Below are positions 7,988-16,618 of a DNA stretch of 46,349 nucleotides, piece after piece. The notes under the pieces are model-generated. The model was not told where the DNA came from. It was given only the letters and a program-made list of their open reading frames with translations, and did no database searches. The stretch lies in NCBI GenBank assembly GCA_009693785.1, contig SHWP01000024.1, forward strand, positions 1 through 46,349, in the 5' to 3' direction. The translations under genes and the position numbers were made by a program. The DNA is from Rhodospirillaceae bacterium. GTDB taxonomy: Bacteria; Pseudomonadota; Alphaproteobacteria; Rhodospirillales; Rhodospirillaceae. The stretch's first letter is position 1; the number at the start of each line of letters is the position of its first letter.

Positions 7988-9466
7988 TTAGCCGCGTTCT
8001 TCGTTGAGCAGCGATAGCTGCTTGGGCATTGTGCCCGCTTTCTGGTCGGTCAACGGCAGTGGATATTCACCACTGAAGCACGCATCGCAAAACTGCGGCT
8101 TATCGGCGTTGCGCTTGGCCTCGCCCACGGCGCGGTAGAGCCCATTCATGGAGATGAATGCAAGGCTATCGACACACAGCTTCTTGCCCATTTCCGCCAC
8201 TGTGTATCGCGCGGCCATGAGGCCGTCATAGGAGGGTGTGTCGATTCCAAAGAAGCAAGGATGCGCAGTCGGTGGCGAGGAAATGCGCATATGCACTTCC
8301 GTGGCGCCCGCTTCACGCACCATGTCGACAATTTTCATGGATGTGGTGCCGCGTACGATGGAATCGTCCACCAGCACAACGCGCTTCCCCGCGATCTGCG
8401 AGCGGTTGGGGTTGTGTTTGCGTTTCACACCCAGGTGCCGCGTCTTCTCAGACGGCTGAATGAACGTGCGGCCTACGTAGTGATTACGGATAATGCCGTA
8501 TTCGAATGGTTTGCCAGATTGCGCAGCAAAGCCCAAGGCTGCTGGAACACCAGAGTCCGGCACGGGCACCACGACATCGCAATCCACGCCCGATTCACGG
8601 GCCAGTTCCATGCCGATCAGTTTGCGTACTTCATAAACGCTGCGCCCCTCGGTGATGGAATCGGGCCTGGCGAAGTAGATGTACTCGAAAATACAGAAGC
8701 GTTGGTTTTGCTTCGGGAAGGGTTTCAGGCTGCGCACGCCCTCACTGGTCAGCACCACGATCTCGCCTGGCTCGATGTTGCGCACGAACTCCGCGCCGAT
8801 AATGTCGAGGGCGCAGGTTTCCGAGCAAAGAATATGAGCCGGACCCAATTTGCCTAGAATCAGCGGGCGCAACCCCAACGGATCGCGCGCGCCAATCAGC
8901 GCGCCGTTTGTTAGGCAGACGAAGGAGTAGGCGCCCTCGATTTGGCGCAGCGCGTCGATCAAACGATCCTCGACCGTGGTCGCTGTGCTCAACGCGATCA
9001 GATGGGTGACCGTCTCGGTGTCTGATGTGGACTGAAACAGGCAGCCGCGCTTTTGTAGTTCCTTGCGGACTGTCAGCGCATTGGTCAGGTTGCCATTATG
9101 GCCCACCGCAAAGCCGCCGAACTCGTACTCGGCAAAAAGCGGCTGCACGTTGCGCAAAATTGTGCCGCCGGTCGTGGAATACCGGTTATGGCCCACAGCC
9201 ATCTTGCCTTTAAGGCGGCTGGTGACTTCGTCGTTGAAGTTCTCTGCTACATGCCCCAGCCCTCGATGGCTGTGAAATTGGCTGCCATCGTAGCTGACAA
9301 TACCTGCGGCTTCTTGGCCGCGGTGTTGCAGCGCGTGAAGCCCGAGCACAGTGTGCGTTGCAGCGTCGGCGTCGCCAATAATGCCAAACACACCGCATTC
9401 CTCGTGCGGGTGGTCGTCGTCCCCGCCATCAAATGGATGCGTATGAGGCAGAATCAGGCGGCTCAC
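7988..9466 (-). CDS. purF: Amidophosphoribosyltransferase
   Basis: 492 residues catalysing the first step of purine synthesis: PRPP plus glutamine to phosphoribosylamine. The N-terminal Ntn-hydrolase domain has a 23-residue propeptide before the nucleophile Cys24 (EECGVFG), and the C-terminal part has the PRPP loop VVLVDDSIVRGTTS. Four Cys in the contexts FCIFEYIYFARPDS, AHPCFFGID and CDACFSGEYP match the ligands of the Bacillus-type enzyme, so this is probably the 4Fe-4S, propeptide-processed form rather than the E. coli type. The start is a GTG at 9466 overlapping the cvpA stop (GTGA), indicating translational coupling. Confidence 0.97.
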   Translation of the reverse strand: MSRLILPHTHPFDGGDDDHPHEECGVFGIIGDADAATHTVLGLHALQHRGQEAAGIVSYDGSQFHSHRGLGHVAENFNDEVTSRLKGKMAVGHNRYSTTGGTILRNVQPLFAEYEFGGFAVGHNGNLTNALTVRKELQKRGCLFQSTSDTETVTHLIALSTATTVEDRLIDALRQIEGAYSFVCLTNGALIGARDPLGLRPLILGKLGPAHILCSETCALDIIGAEFVRNIEPGEIVVLTSEGVRSLKPFPKQNQRFCIFEYIYFARPDSITEGRSVYEVRKLIGMELARESGVDCDVVVPVPDSGVPAALGFAAQSGKPFEYGIIRNHYVGRTFIQPSEKTRHLGVKRKHNPNRSQIAGKRVVLVDDSIVRGTTSMKIVDMVREAGATEVHMRISSPPTAHPCFFGIDTPSYDGLMAARYTVAEMGKKLCVDSLAFISMNGLYRAVGEAKRNADKPQFCDACFSGEYPLPLTDQKAGTMPKQLSLLNEERG

Positions 9467-10167
9467 TTCGGCGGCTCCGTGCTTTGAAGTAATCGCTCCA
9501 TGTCGCGGCGTTCTTTGTTGTCGTAACCGGGCACCTCGGCTGGCTTGGCACCCTCACCACCCTTGGGGGCTGGCTCGGCGCTGGGCGTGGGCGTCGTCAG
9601 GCGGTCGAGAGTTTGCTTCAATTCCAGGGCATCCTTGGCCGTGCCAGCGGCTTCTTTAGCAGCATCCTCAGCCGCCATAAAGCTTTCTGGCATCAGCTTT
9701 TTCATCGTATCGGCGCCAAGTTCGATGGCCGGAAGGGTTTTGGCTTTTTGCATCCATAGCGGCCGCGCGCTCTTATCCATCAGCCAGTCGGCAGCAATCA
9801 ACAGGATAGACAGGACAATGGCCGCACGGACCAAACCGAAGAGAAACCCGAGCGAACGGTCGAGGTTATTAAGCGCGCTGGCTTGAACGGTTTTGGACAA
9901 GGCACTGGTGATCAGCGACAGAATTAAAAGCCCTGCCAGGAACAGCACAACAGCTGCTGCAGCGTCGGCGGCCCAATCGAACGGGATGGTCTTACGTGCG
10001 AAGGGTTGGGCTAAGGGCAGGCCGTAGAGCGCACCCAAGGCCGCGCCAACCCACGCCCCAATCGACAAGATCTCGTGCACAAACCCGCGCATAAAGGCGA
10101 GCAAAGCCGAGACCAGTAGAACTACGATCACCGCGAGATCAAGGCCGTTGATGGGAATTGCCTCCAT
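9463..10167 (-). CDS. cvpA: CvpA family membrane protein
   Basis: 234 residues. The first ~110 contain four hydrophobic segments, starting with NGLDLAVIVVLLVSALLAFMRGFVHEIL, where the GFV(H)E motif is diagnostic of CvpA. The remainder is a charged, Pro-rich cytoplasmic or periplasmic tail. CvpA was named for its role in colicin V export and is linked to purF in E. coli as well; its molecular role is still unclear. The start overlaps the radA stop by one base (TAATG) and the end overlaps the purF start by four, so radA-cvpA-purF is one coupled unit. Confidence 0.92.
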   Translation of the reverse strand: MEAIPINGLDLAVIVVLLVSALLAFMRGFVHEILSIGAWVGAALGALYGLPLAQPFARKTIPFDWAADAAAAVVLFLAGLLILSLITSALSKTVQASALNNLDRSLGFLFGLVRAAIVLSILLIAADWLMDKSARPLWMQKAKTLPAIELGADTMKKLMPESFMAAEDAAKEAAGTAKDALELKQTLDRLTTPTPSAEPAPKGGEGAKPAEVPGYDNKERRDMERLLQSTEPPK

Positions 10168-11570
10168 TAGTGTCCCGTACCTGATCGGAAGCCGCCGTCA
10201 ATGCCGAATTGAGTAACAATGTCCTGCACGTGGCCGATGTCTTTCACCGCGATCTCGCCGTTTGGCTTACCCGCGCGCTTATCGGAGGCGGAACTCAGCT
10301 TTGGCGCCCAGGCGCGTTTGAAGCCTAACTTTCCGGCTTCCTTCAGGCGCATGTCGCGTTGTGCCACGGCACGCACCTCGCCCGACAAACCGATCTCGCC
10401 AAACACGACTGCTTCAGCGGGCACTGGTTCGCCCGATAGGGCCGAAAGCAGAGCTGCTGCCACAGCCAAATCAGCAGCTGGTTCTTGAATGCGCAGGCCG
10501 CCCGCGACATTGAGATAGATATCGTTGGACCCCAGCGCAACTCCGCAACGAGCCTCTAGCACGGCTGTGACCATGTTCAACCGGCCCATATCCCAGCCAA
10601 CCACCGCGCGCCGTGGCGTGCCGAACGATGTGGGCGCCACCAGGGCTTGAATTTCCACCAGAACGGGCCTTGTGCCCTCGATACCGGCAAACACGCAGCT
10701 CCCGCTGACATTGCCCCGGCGCTCGGCCAGGAACAGGGCTGAGGGGTTGGCGACTTCGCGCAAGCCCATATCTGTCATCTCGAACACGCCGATTTCATCG
10801 GTGGGCCCGAAGCGGTTTTTGACCGCGCGCAAAATACGGAACTGATGTCCCCGGTCACCCTCGAAATAGAGCACCGTATCGACCATGTGTTCAAGCACGC
10901 GTGGGCCTGCCAGTGTGCCTTCCTTGGTGACGTGGCCCACGAGAAACAATGCAAAGCCCTGACGTTTGGCGACTTGGATCAGTTCATGGGCACAGGTACG
11001 CACTTGAGTGACGGTGCCGGGGGCTGAGTCCACTGTGTCGGCGTACATAGTTTGGATGGAGTCGATCACGGCGACATCTAATGTGGGCATGCTTTCCAAG
11101 CTCGCGACAATATCGCGTACATTGGTGGCCGCGGCCAAATGCACCGGCGCACTGTCGAGCCCTAGCCGGGCTGCGCGCAGGCGCACCTGGTCGATGGCTT
11201 CTTCGCCGGTGATGTATGCACACGAGGCCTTGGCCAATCCGGCGCAAGCCTGCAACAATAGCGTCGACTTGCCGATGCCCGGATCGCCGCCCACGAGAAT
11301 CGCCGAGCCAGCCACTAGCCCGCCGCCACACACACGGTCCAGTTCGCCGATGCCGGTTTTGCGCCGGGGTGGAGCCGCTGTTTGGCCCCTTAGTCCCACA
11401 AACGCGATCTTGCGTCCGCCCTTGCCGCCGGTGGCACCCTTGGGCAAGGGCCCACGCGCGGCTTCCTCGACAATCGTGTTCCACTCGCCGCAGCCATCGC
11501 ATTTGCCTTGCCACTTGGTGTAGGTGGCGGCGCAACCTTGGCAAACGAACGTGGCCTTCGTCTTTGCCAT
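10167..11570 (-). CDS. radA: DNA repair protein RadA
   Basis: 467 residues in the standard order: an N-terminal C4 zinc finger (CQGC ... CDGC), a RecA-like ATPase with Walker A GGDPGIGKST and Walker B-like VAVIDSIQT, the RadA signature KNRFG (VKNRFGPTDEIGVFEM) and a C-terminal Lon-protease-like domain lacking the protease function. RadA is a hexameric DNA helicase that promotes branch migration during recombination. Length is normal for the family. It lies 7 bases after mlaF and overlaps the start of cvpA. Confidence 0.97.
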   Translation of the reverse strand: MAKTKATFVCQGCAATYTKWQGKCDGCGEWNTIVEEAARGPLPKGATGGKGGRKIAFVGLRGQTAAPPRRKTGIGELDRVCGGGLVAGSAILVGGDPGIGKSTLLLQACAGLAKASCAYITGEEAIDQVRLRAARLGLDSAPVHLAAATNVRDIVASLESMPTLDVAVIDSIQTMYADTVDSAPGTVTQVRTCAHELIQVAKRQGFALFLVGHVTKEGTLAGPRVLEHMVDTVLYFEGDRGHQFRILRAVKNRFGPTDEIGVFEMTDMGLREVANPSALFLAERRGNVSGSCVFAGIEGTRPVLVEIQALVAPTSFGTPRRAVVGWDMGRLNMVTAVLEARCGVALGSNDIYLNVAGGLRIQEPAADLAVAAALLSALSGEPVPAEAVVFGEIGLSGEVRAVAQRDMRLKEAGKLGFKRAWAPKLSSASDKRAGKPNGEIAVKDIGHVQDIVTQFGIDGGFRSGTGH

Positions 11571-11577
11571 TTAGCTC

Positions 11578-12363
11578 CTAGCGCCTGAGTTGCATTTTGA
11601 TCGGCCCTTCGGCACGGCCGTGGACGAACTGATCGACATAGGGATTGCCAGCGTTATCGACATCCTTGGCGTTACCCACCCAAATCAGGCGGCCCTCGTA
11701 AATCATCGCGATGCGGTCACCGATTTTGCGCGCCGAGTGCATATCATGGGTGATGCTGAGTGCGGTAATACCCTTGTCCTTCACACAGGCGATGATCAGG
11801 TCGTTAATCACATCAGCCATGATCGGGTCGAGCCCCGTTGTGGGCTCATCGAAAAACACGATCTCGGGGTTACCCGCAATGGCGCGCGCCAAGGCGACGC
11901 GCTTTTGCATGCCGCCCGACAGTTCCGATGGCGATAGCTCGCCGACTGTTGGCGCAAGGCCAACCCTGGCCAGGGTTTCCAGTGCGCGGTGTTTGGCCTC
12001 AGTGCGGTTCATATGCTCGCCCTGCATTAGGCCGAAGGCGACGTTTTCCCAAACCGGTAAACTGTCGAACAGGGCGGCTCCTTGAAACAGCATGCCGAAT
12101 TTCTTGTTCACAGCTTCGCGCTGGGCCGCGGGCGTATGAGTGACATTTGTACCATCGACCTCAATGGTTCCTGAGTCCGCGGTCAGAATACCCAGGATGC
12201 ATTTAATTAAGACCGACTTGCCCGTACCCGAGCCGCCGATGATCACCACTGATTCTGCTGGCGCGATGTCAAGGTCGATACCGTTCAGCACCTGCTTGTC
12301 GCCAAACGCCTTGCGCACATCTTTCAGGTGAATTTTTGGGCTGAGAATATTCATGCGAAACAC
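11578..12363 (-). CDS. mlaF: MlaF-like ABC transporter ATPase
   Basis: 261 residues of a single nucleotide-binding domain: Walker A GGSGTGKS, Q-loop FQGAALFDSLPVWENV, signature LSGGMQKRVALARA, Walker B EIVFFDEPTTGLDP and switch His in SITHDM. The LFQ-GALFDS and GLDP contexts are typical of the Mla/Ttg2 phospholipid transport group, and the permease partner mlaE is next upstream. No mlaD, mlaC or mlaB is in the window. The best start is GTG 12363, four bases after GGGGGAGG. An ATG at 12354 lacks its own ribosome-binding site. That binding site is one arm of a perfect hairpin (12368-12388). Confidence 0.9.
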   Translation of the reverse strand: MFRMNILSPKIHLKDVRKAFGDKQVLNGIDLDIAPAESVVIIGGSGTGKSVLIKCILGILTADSGTIEVDGTNVTHTPAAQREAVNKKFGMLFQGAALFDSLPVWENVAFGLMQGEHMNRTEAKHRALETLARVGLAPTVGELSPSELSGGMQKRVALARAIAGNPEIVFFDEPTTGLDPIMADVINDLIIACVKDKGITALSITHDMHSARKIGDRIAMIYEGRLIWVGNAKDVDNAGNPYVDQFVHGRAEGPIKMQLRR

Positions 12364-12367
12364 TTTG

Positions 12368-12472
12368 CCTCCCCCTGAAAGGGGGAGGTCAGGTGGGGGC
12401 CGCTTGTCGGCTGTGTAACGATCCCCTCCCGCCCTCCGTGAGGGCAGCCCTCCCCTTTACAAGGGGAGGGCT
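12368..12472. repeat. Three consecutive perfect hairpins between mlaE and mlaF
   Basis: Most of the 136-base mlaE-mlaF gap is three inverted repeats: CCTCCCCC/GGGGGAGG with a 5-base loop (12368-12388), GCCCTC/GAGGGC with a 3-base loop (12431-12445) and, directly abutting, AGCCCTCCCCTT/AAGGGGAGGGCT with a 3-base loop (12446-12472). The G-rich arm of the first, on the minus strand, ends four bases before the GTG start of mlaF and is its only ribosome-binding site. The sequence resembles dispersed palindromic units I recall from alphaproteobacterial genomes, so it is probably a small mobile repeat. The effect on translation is inferred. Confidence 0.85.
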
Positions 12473-12499
12473 GGTTCGGTTGATTGCTGCGCAATGTGA

Positions 12500-13273
12500 T
12501 CATATGGCGAAGAATAATTCGGTAATGATGTAGTTTGTGATCAAGATCAGGATCGAGGCCGAGACCACGGCGTTGGTGGTGGCCGCACCGACGCCTTGCG
12601 CGCCACCCTTGGAGAAGTAGCCGTTGTAACAACCCATTAACGCGATGATGAAGCCGAACACGCTGGCTTTCACGAGCCCCGAGATCACATCGAGCGGTTC
12701 GAGAAAATCCACCGTCAAATTAATGTAAACGCCGGGGTTGAAGCCCAGCTTGTACACCCCGACGAGGTAGCCGCCGAACACGCCAATTATGTCGGCTACC
12801 AGCACAAGCAGCGGCAACATGAAAAACCCTGCCAGCAAACGCGGCACGACGAGATATTTGAATGGATTAGTCGACAGTGTTGTGAGCGCATCGATTTGCT
12901 CGGTCACGCGCATGGTGCCAATCTCGGCGGCCATGGAGGCGCCGATCCGCCCGGCCACCATCAGGCCCGCCAAGACAGGGCCCAATTCGCGCGTCATCGA
13001 CAGCACCACGACATTGGCCACGGCACTCTCGGCCGAGAAGCGTGCAAAACCGGTATAGCTTTGGAGTGCGAGCACCATGCCCGAGAAGATGGCGGTAAGA
13101 CCCACGACCGGAAGCGAGTAATACCCGATGTCGATCATTTGCCGCCCGATCAGGCGCGGATAAAGTGGCGGGCGAACGCAATGGGAAACGGCGGCCCCCG
13201 CGAAGATCGTCAACCGCCCAAGATGGAGCAGAAACCCCAGGACGACGCGGCCGATCAGGGCGAGAAAATTCAT
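12500..13273 (-). CDS. mlaE: MlaE-family ABC transporter permease
   Basis: 257 residues with about five or six membrane segments and the MlaE/Ttg2B fold: an N-terminal amphipathic part, the conserved MARE-like region seen here as SMTRELGPVLAGLMVAGRIGASMAAEIGTM, and the Asp/Glu-containing QIDAL motif. The family transports phospholipids between the membranes together with an MlaF ATPase, normally also with an MlaD substrate-binding protein that is not found here. It sits 3 bases after alr. The distance to mlaF is unusually long for this cluster because of the palindromic block. Confidence 0.92.
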   Translation of the reverse strand: MNFLALIGRVVLGFLLHLGRLTIFAGAAVSHCVRPPLYPRLIGRQMIDIGYYSLPVVGLTAIFSGMVLALQSYTGFARFSAESAVANVVVLSMTRELGPVLAGLMVAGRIGASMAAEIGTMRVTEQIDALTTLSTNPFKYLVVPRLLAGFFMLPLLVLVADIIGVFGGYLVGVYKLGFNPGVYINLTVDFLEPLDVISGLVKASVFGFIIALMGCYNGYFSKGGAQGVGAATTNAVVSASILILITNYIITELFFAI

Positions 13274-13276
13274 GCG

Positions 13277-14449
13277 CTATACTCGTGGCGCCGATGTTGC
13301 GGGCAAATACCGGCGGTGAAACCGGTTGCCAAGCGCAGTGAGAATTTCATAGCCAATGGTGCTTGCCGCGCGCGCTACGTCATCAACCGTCACGGCATGA
13401 GAGATCACATCAATGAACCCGCCTGGCAGAGTGGCGGGGTCGGGTACGTTGGAGACGTCGAAAGTCGTCAAATCCATCGAAACCCTGCCAACAACGGGCA
13501 CTTTGATTCCGTCGAGAACGCCATGACCAGACGACCCCAGAGACCGCAGGTATCCGTCGGCATAACCCATTGAAACCGTTGCTAATTTAGCCCCTTCTCG
13601 GACCGGGGCGGCGGCACCATATCCAACGTGTCCGGGGGTGTCAACGAGCCGCACCTGAATGATACGGGCTTTCAAATTTACCACGGGCAACATGGGGTTG
13701 GCGCGGGAAGGCGTGGGGTTTACGCCGTAAAGGGCCGCGCCCGGCCGTGCATATTCGAAATGCCAGTCCTGCCCTAGCCAAATGCCTGAGGAATTGGCGA
13801 GCGATGCCTTGCAGTCGGGAAAGCGTGTGCGAAACGCCCCGACCGAGACACGGAAGCGTTCCAATTGGCTTTTATTCATGGGATGGGCCGCATCATCGGC
13901 GCAGGCTAAATGGCTCATGAAAATCTGCGGGTGAAGCCCCAAGAAGCCATCGGGGTCGGCCAGGAGGGTCGCGAACTCACGCTCGGAAACACCCAGCCGG
14001 TTCATACCGGAATCGACTTGAACGACGCTTTCCACAAGCACATCTTCCTTCAAGGCGAAGGTCTGCCAGGCCTTGATTTGCTCAGGCGTGCTCAAGACCG
14101 GCATGATGCTGAAGGCCACATGGTCGCGCTCGGTGCCCTTGTTGGGGCCATTCAAACAGGCAATGCGCGGACCTGGGCCGATGATTTGGCGCAGGCTGAT
14201 AGCCCCATCGATATGGGCGACATAGAAAGTGTTGCATCCGGCAGATTTCAGCGCCAGAGCGACGGGCTCTAGCCCCAAGCCATAGGCATCGGCCTTGACC
14301 ACCGCGCCCATGTCGCAGCCTGGCCGGGCCCATTTTTTTAGGATGCGCCAGTTCTCCACCACCGCCGCCAAGTCAACAGTCAGGATGGCCCCGGCGCGGT
14401 CTTCAGGGCGCGAAACGGTTCGGCCAGGGGGGGATGAGCGGGACAACAT
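13277..14449 (-). CDS. alr: Alanine racemase
   Basis: 390 residues. The PLP-binding lysine is in AVVKADAYGLG (about Lys52), followed by a TIM-barrel and a beta-rich C-terminal domain with conserved VGYGA and VSMGYADG ... GRVSMDLTTFDV motifs that carry the second catalytic Tyr and the phosphate-binding residues. The enzyme makes D-alanine for peptidoglycan in the cytosol. It lies between dnaB and mlaE. A hairpin lies in the 92 bases separating it from dnaB, so it may be partly uncoupled from dnaB transcription. The first ~20 residues are Arg/Pro/Ser-rich and poorly conserved in type, so a later start is possible. Confidence 0.95.
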   Translation of the reverse strand: MLSRSSPPGRTVSRPEDRAGAILTVDLAAVVENWRILKKWARPGCDMGAVVKADAYGLGLEPVALALKSAGCNTFYVAHIDGAISLRQIIGPGPRIACLNGPNKGTERDHVAFSIMPVLSTPEQIKAWQTFALKEDVLVESVVQVDSGMNRLGVSEREFATLLADPDGFLGLHPQIFMSHLACADDAAHPMNKSQLERFRVSVGAFRTRFPDCKASLANSSGIWLGQDWHFEYARPGAALYGVNPTPSRANPMLPVVNLKARIIQVRLVDTPGHVGYGAAAPVREGAKLATVSMGYADGYLRSLGSSGHGVLDGIKVPVVGRVSMDLTTFDVSNVPDPATLPGGFIDVISHAVTVDDVARAASTIGYEILTALGNRFHRRYLPATSAPRV

Positions 14450-14508
14450 CCCCGGCTAAGAATCATAAAAAAGCGGCAAACGAAAGGCCCAATTGGCAAG
14501 ACGGTAAA

Positions 14509-14527
14509 GCCTGGCTTTAGGCCAGGC
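14509..14527 (-). terminator. Hairpin between dnaB and alr
   Basis: On the minus strand GCCTGGC, a 5-base loop and GCCAGGC are followed by TTTACC, starting 15 bases after the dnaB stop. Stem length is good but the T-run is short, so it may be an attenuating terminator that lets some transcription into alr. Confidence 0.45.
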
Positions 14528-14541
14528 CCGCCAGCAGGGTT

Positions 14542-16080
14542 TTAGCTCACGTTGTCTCCAACGATGCTCGAATCGATGTGGTCGGAGAAATAGGTGAAGT
14601 TGGGCTCGAAATGCAGCTTCACGTTCCCAATGGGCCCGTGGCGCTGCTTGGCCACCAGCACATCGGCGATGTTATGCACCCGGTCGCAGTTGGCCCGCCA
14701 TTTTGAAAACCGTTCGTTAAAGCGTTCATCGGATTCATCGGGTTTAGGCTGGGGCTCGGCACGCTCCAAATAATACTGCTCGCGGTAGACGAACATGACC
14801 ACGTCGGAATCCTGCTCGATGGTGCCCGATTCGCGCAAGTCAGCCAGCTGCGGGCGTTTGTCCTCGCGCAATTCCACAGCGCGGCTGAGCTGCGACAACG
14901 CCATCACTGGCACATTGAGTTCTTTGGCTAAGGCCTTGAGGCCGCGTGTGATGGCGGAAATTTCCTGCACGCGGTTTTCGCTGCGCTCGCCGCGATTGGG
15001 TGCGATCAATTGCAAATAGTCGATCACGATTAGGCCTAAGCTGCTCGCAGCCGGGTCCGCCGCGCCCTTGCGTGCGGTGCGCGCCAGGCGCCGGCAGCGG
15101 GTTCGGATGGCTGACACGGTCACGGCGGGCGTGTCGTCGATGAACAGCGGCATAACTTCCAGTTCTTGGCTGGCGCCCACCAATTTGGCGAAGTCATCGT
15201 TGGAGAGTTTGCCGGTGCGGATCTCGTGGCTGGAGATTTTTGCACGCTCCGACAAAATACGCGTTGCTAATTGTTCCGAGGACATTTCGAGCGAGAAGAA
15301 AGCCACCGTCTTGCCGCGGTCTTCCGCGTTCTCGGTGGTATGGAAATACTCTGCCGCATTGAAGGCGATGGTCGTGGCGAGCGCCGTTTTACCCATGCTG
15401 GGCCGTCCGGCCAGGATGATCAGGTCTGACTTGTGCATACCACCCAGCTTGCGGTCGAGGTCAATCAGGCCGGTTGTGACGCCTGCCAAGGCTCCTTCGC
15501 GCCGGTGGGCGGCCTCGGCCAGGTTGAGAGCCTCAGCCAAGGCGCGTTCAAACGTTTGAAAGCCGCCTTCAAAGGCTCCCGTCGAGGCCAGGTCGAACAA
15601 GCGTTGTTCGGATTTTTCGATTTGGGCCAGGCCCGTATCGTCGGGCACCACGTCGAAGGCGTCATTGACCATGTCATCGCCCAGCGCGATGAGTTGGCGG
15701 CGCAAGAAAAGGTCGTAGATCAGCTTGCCGTAGTCGCCCGCATTGATGATGTTGACCACAGAGCCAGCCAAGGCGGCGATATATTTCATGCCTCCGGCGG
15801 CCACGATTTGCTCGTCGCGCTCTAGGTAGGTTTTCAACGTGACCGGATTGGCTTGGTGGCCTTGCTCAATGAGGCGCACACACGACTCATAAACGCGCGC
15901 ATTCACAGGGTCCGAGAAGTGCTCGGGCAACAGGAAATCCGACACCCGCTCGAAGGTGCGGTTGTTCATCATGATGGCGCCCAACAGCGCCTTTTCGGCG
16001 TCGATATTTTGCGGTGGGGCGCGGAAAGCCGACGAGACGGGTCCGGCAGGATCGATAGCTTTGAGTGCGGGGGAATTCAT
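14542..16080 (-). CDS. dnaB: Replicative DNA helicase DnaB
   Basis: 512 residues from ATG 16080 (MNSPALKAIDP). An upstream in-frame extension of 37 residues has no DnaB character and is not used. The N-terminal DnaB domain begins at PPQNIDAEKALLGAIMMN, and the RecA-like motor has Walker A GRPSMGKTA, Walker B LIVIDYLQL and the DnaB motif LSQLSRAVE...KRPQLADLRESGTIEQDAD-like segment (here IEQDSDVVMF). It unwinds DNA at the replication fork as a hexamer. No intein is visible. It is the first gene of the minus-strand cluster, divergent from a toxin-antitoxin pair. In related genomes dnaB follows rplI; here an accessory block separates them. Confidence 0.97.
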   Translation of the reverse strand: MNSPALKAIDPAGPVSSAFRAPPQNIDAEKALLGAIMMNNRTFERVSDFLLPEHFSDPVNARVYESCVRLIEQGHQANPVTLKTYLERDEQIVAAGGMKYIAALAGSVVNIINAGDYGKLIYDLFLRRQLIALGDDMVNDAFDVVPDDTGLAQIEKSEQRLFDLASTGAFEGGFQTFERALAEALNLAEAAHRREGALAGVTTGLIDLDRKLGGMHKSDLIILAGRPSMGKTALATTIAFNAAEYFHTTENAEDRGKTVAFFSLEMSSEQLATRILSERAKISSHEIRTGKLSNDDFAKLVGASQELEVMPLFIDDTPAVTVSAIRTRCRRLARTARKGAADPAASSLGLIVIDYLQLIAPNRGERSENRVQEISAITRGLKALAKELNVPVMALSQLSRAVELREDKRPQLADLRESGTIEQDSDVVMFVYREQYYLERAEPQPKPDESDERFNERFSKWRANCDRVHNIADVLVAKQRHGPIGNVKLHFEPNFTYFSDHIDSSIVGDNVS

Positions 16081-16252
16081 GAAGCCGTCATAAACACACA
16101 AGTCGGGGCAAGCAACGCGTATAAAAAAATCACGGCATTTTTGCCTGTGGATTAGGAGGATAACGGGTGCAAGATTCTGCGAGGAGCGCAATTATCGCGT
16201 GCTAACGGCAATGAGCTGTGCGCCAGGCACACAGCTTGAGTCTTGTGCTGCA

Positions 16253-16293
16253 TTGCAGCGCAGGTCCGATTCATCTAAATTAGATGAATCGGA
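16253..16293 (+). promoter_or_regulatory. Promoter and perfect palindromic operator of the toxin-antitoxin pair
   Basis: A 29-base perfect palindrome (14-base arms, 1-base centre; TCCGATTCATCTAA at 16265) lies 31 bases before the antitoxin ATG. A possible promoter TTGCAG (16253-16258), 17 bases, TAAATT (16276-16281) places its -10 box inside the palindrome, and GATGAA recurs three times from 16287 to 16307. This fits the autorepression known for Phd/YefM antitoxins; binding is inferred. Confidence 0.7.
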
Positions 16294-16324
16294 TGAAATG
16301 GATGAAATAATCCTGGGGTGCCAG

Positions 16325-16603
16325 ATGACGATGAAGCGCGTATCGGCCAACGACGCCAAACAACGCTTTGGTGAAATGCTCGATGCGGCTCAACGCGCCC
16401 CTGTCGTGATCGAGCGGCATGGCCGTCCCCGGGCCGTGCTGATGTCATTCGATGATTACGACGAAGCAGAACGCCATAAGCTCGTTGCTCTCAAGCGCGA
16501 TATCCAGGTTGGTCTGGACGACCTCAAAGCAGGCCGGGCGCATCCGCTCGATATCGACAAAATTAAACGCAACGCCCGCAAAAAGGCCCTGCGCCGCGCT
16601 TAA
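16325..16603 (+). CDS. Phd/YefM-type antitoxin
   Basis: 92 residues from ATG 16325, eight bases after a GGGG. The N-terminus (MKRVSANDAKQRFGEMLDAAQ, shown across two turns) has the Phd/YefM fold: the antitoxin's DNA-binding part with the motifs S-x-x-x-A-K-x-x-F and VVIERHGRPRAVLMS. The basic helical C-terminus (about residues 50-92) would wrap the toxin. It should neutralise the ParE-like toxin encoded 15 bases downstream and repress the operon through the palindrome at 16265. An in-frame upstream extension to 16199 would run through that palindrome and is not credible. Confidence 0.88.
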   Translation: MTMKRVSANDAKQRFGEMLDAAQRAPVVIERHGRPRAVLMSFDDYDEAERHKLVALKRDIQVGLDDLKAGRAHPLDIDKIKRNARKKALRRA

Positions 16604-16618
16604 GCCCAAACAAACCGC

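Noticed and set aside
16081..16191. A 37-residue N-terminal extension of DnaB
   Set aside because: The extension has no DnaB similarity, lies in the divergent promoter region, and ATG 16080 begins a normal DnaB N-terminus.
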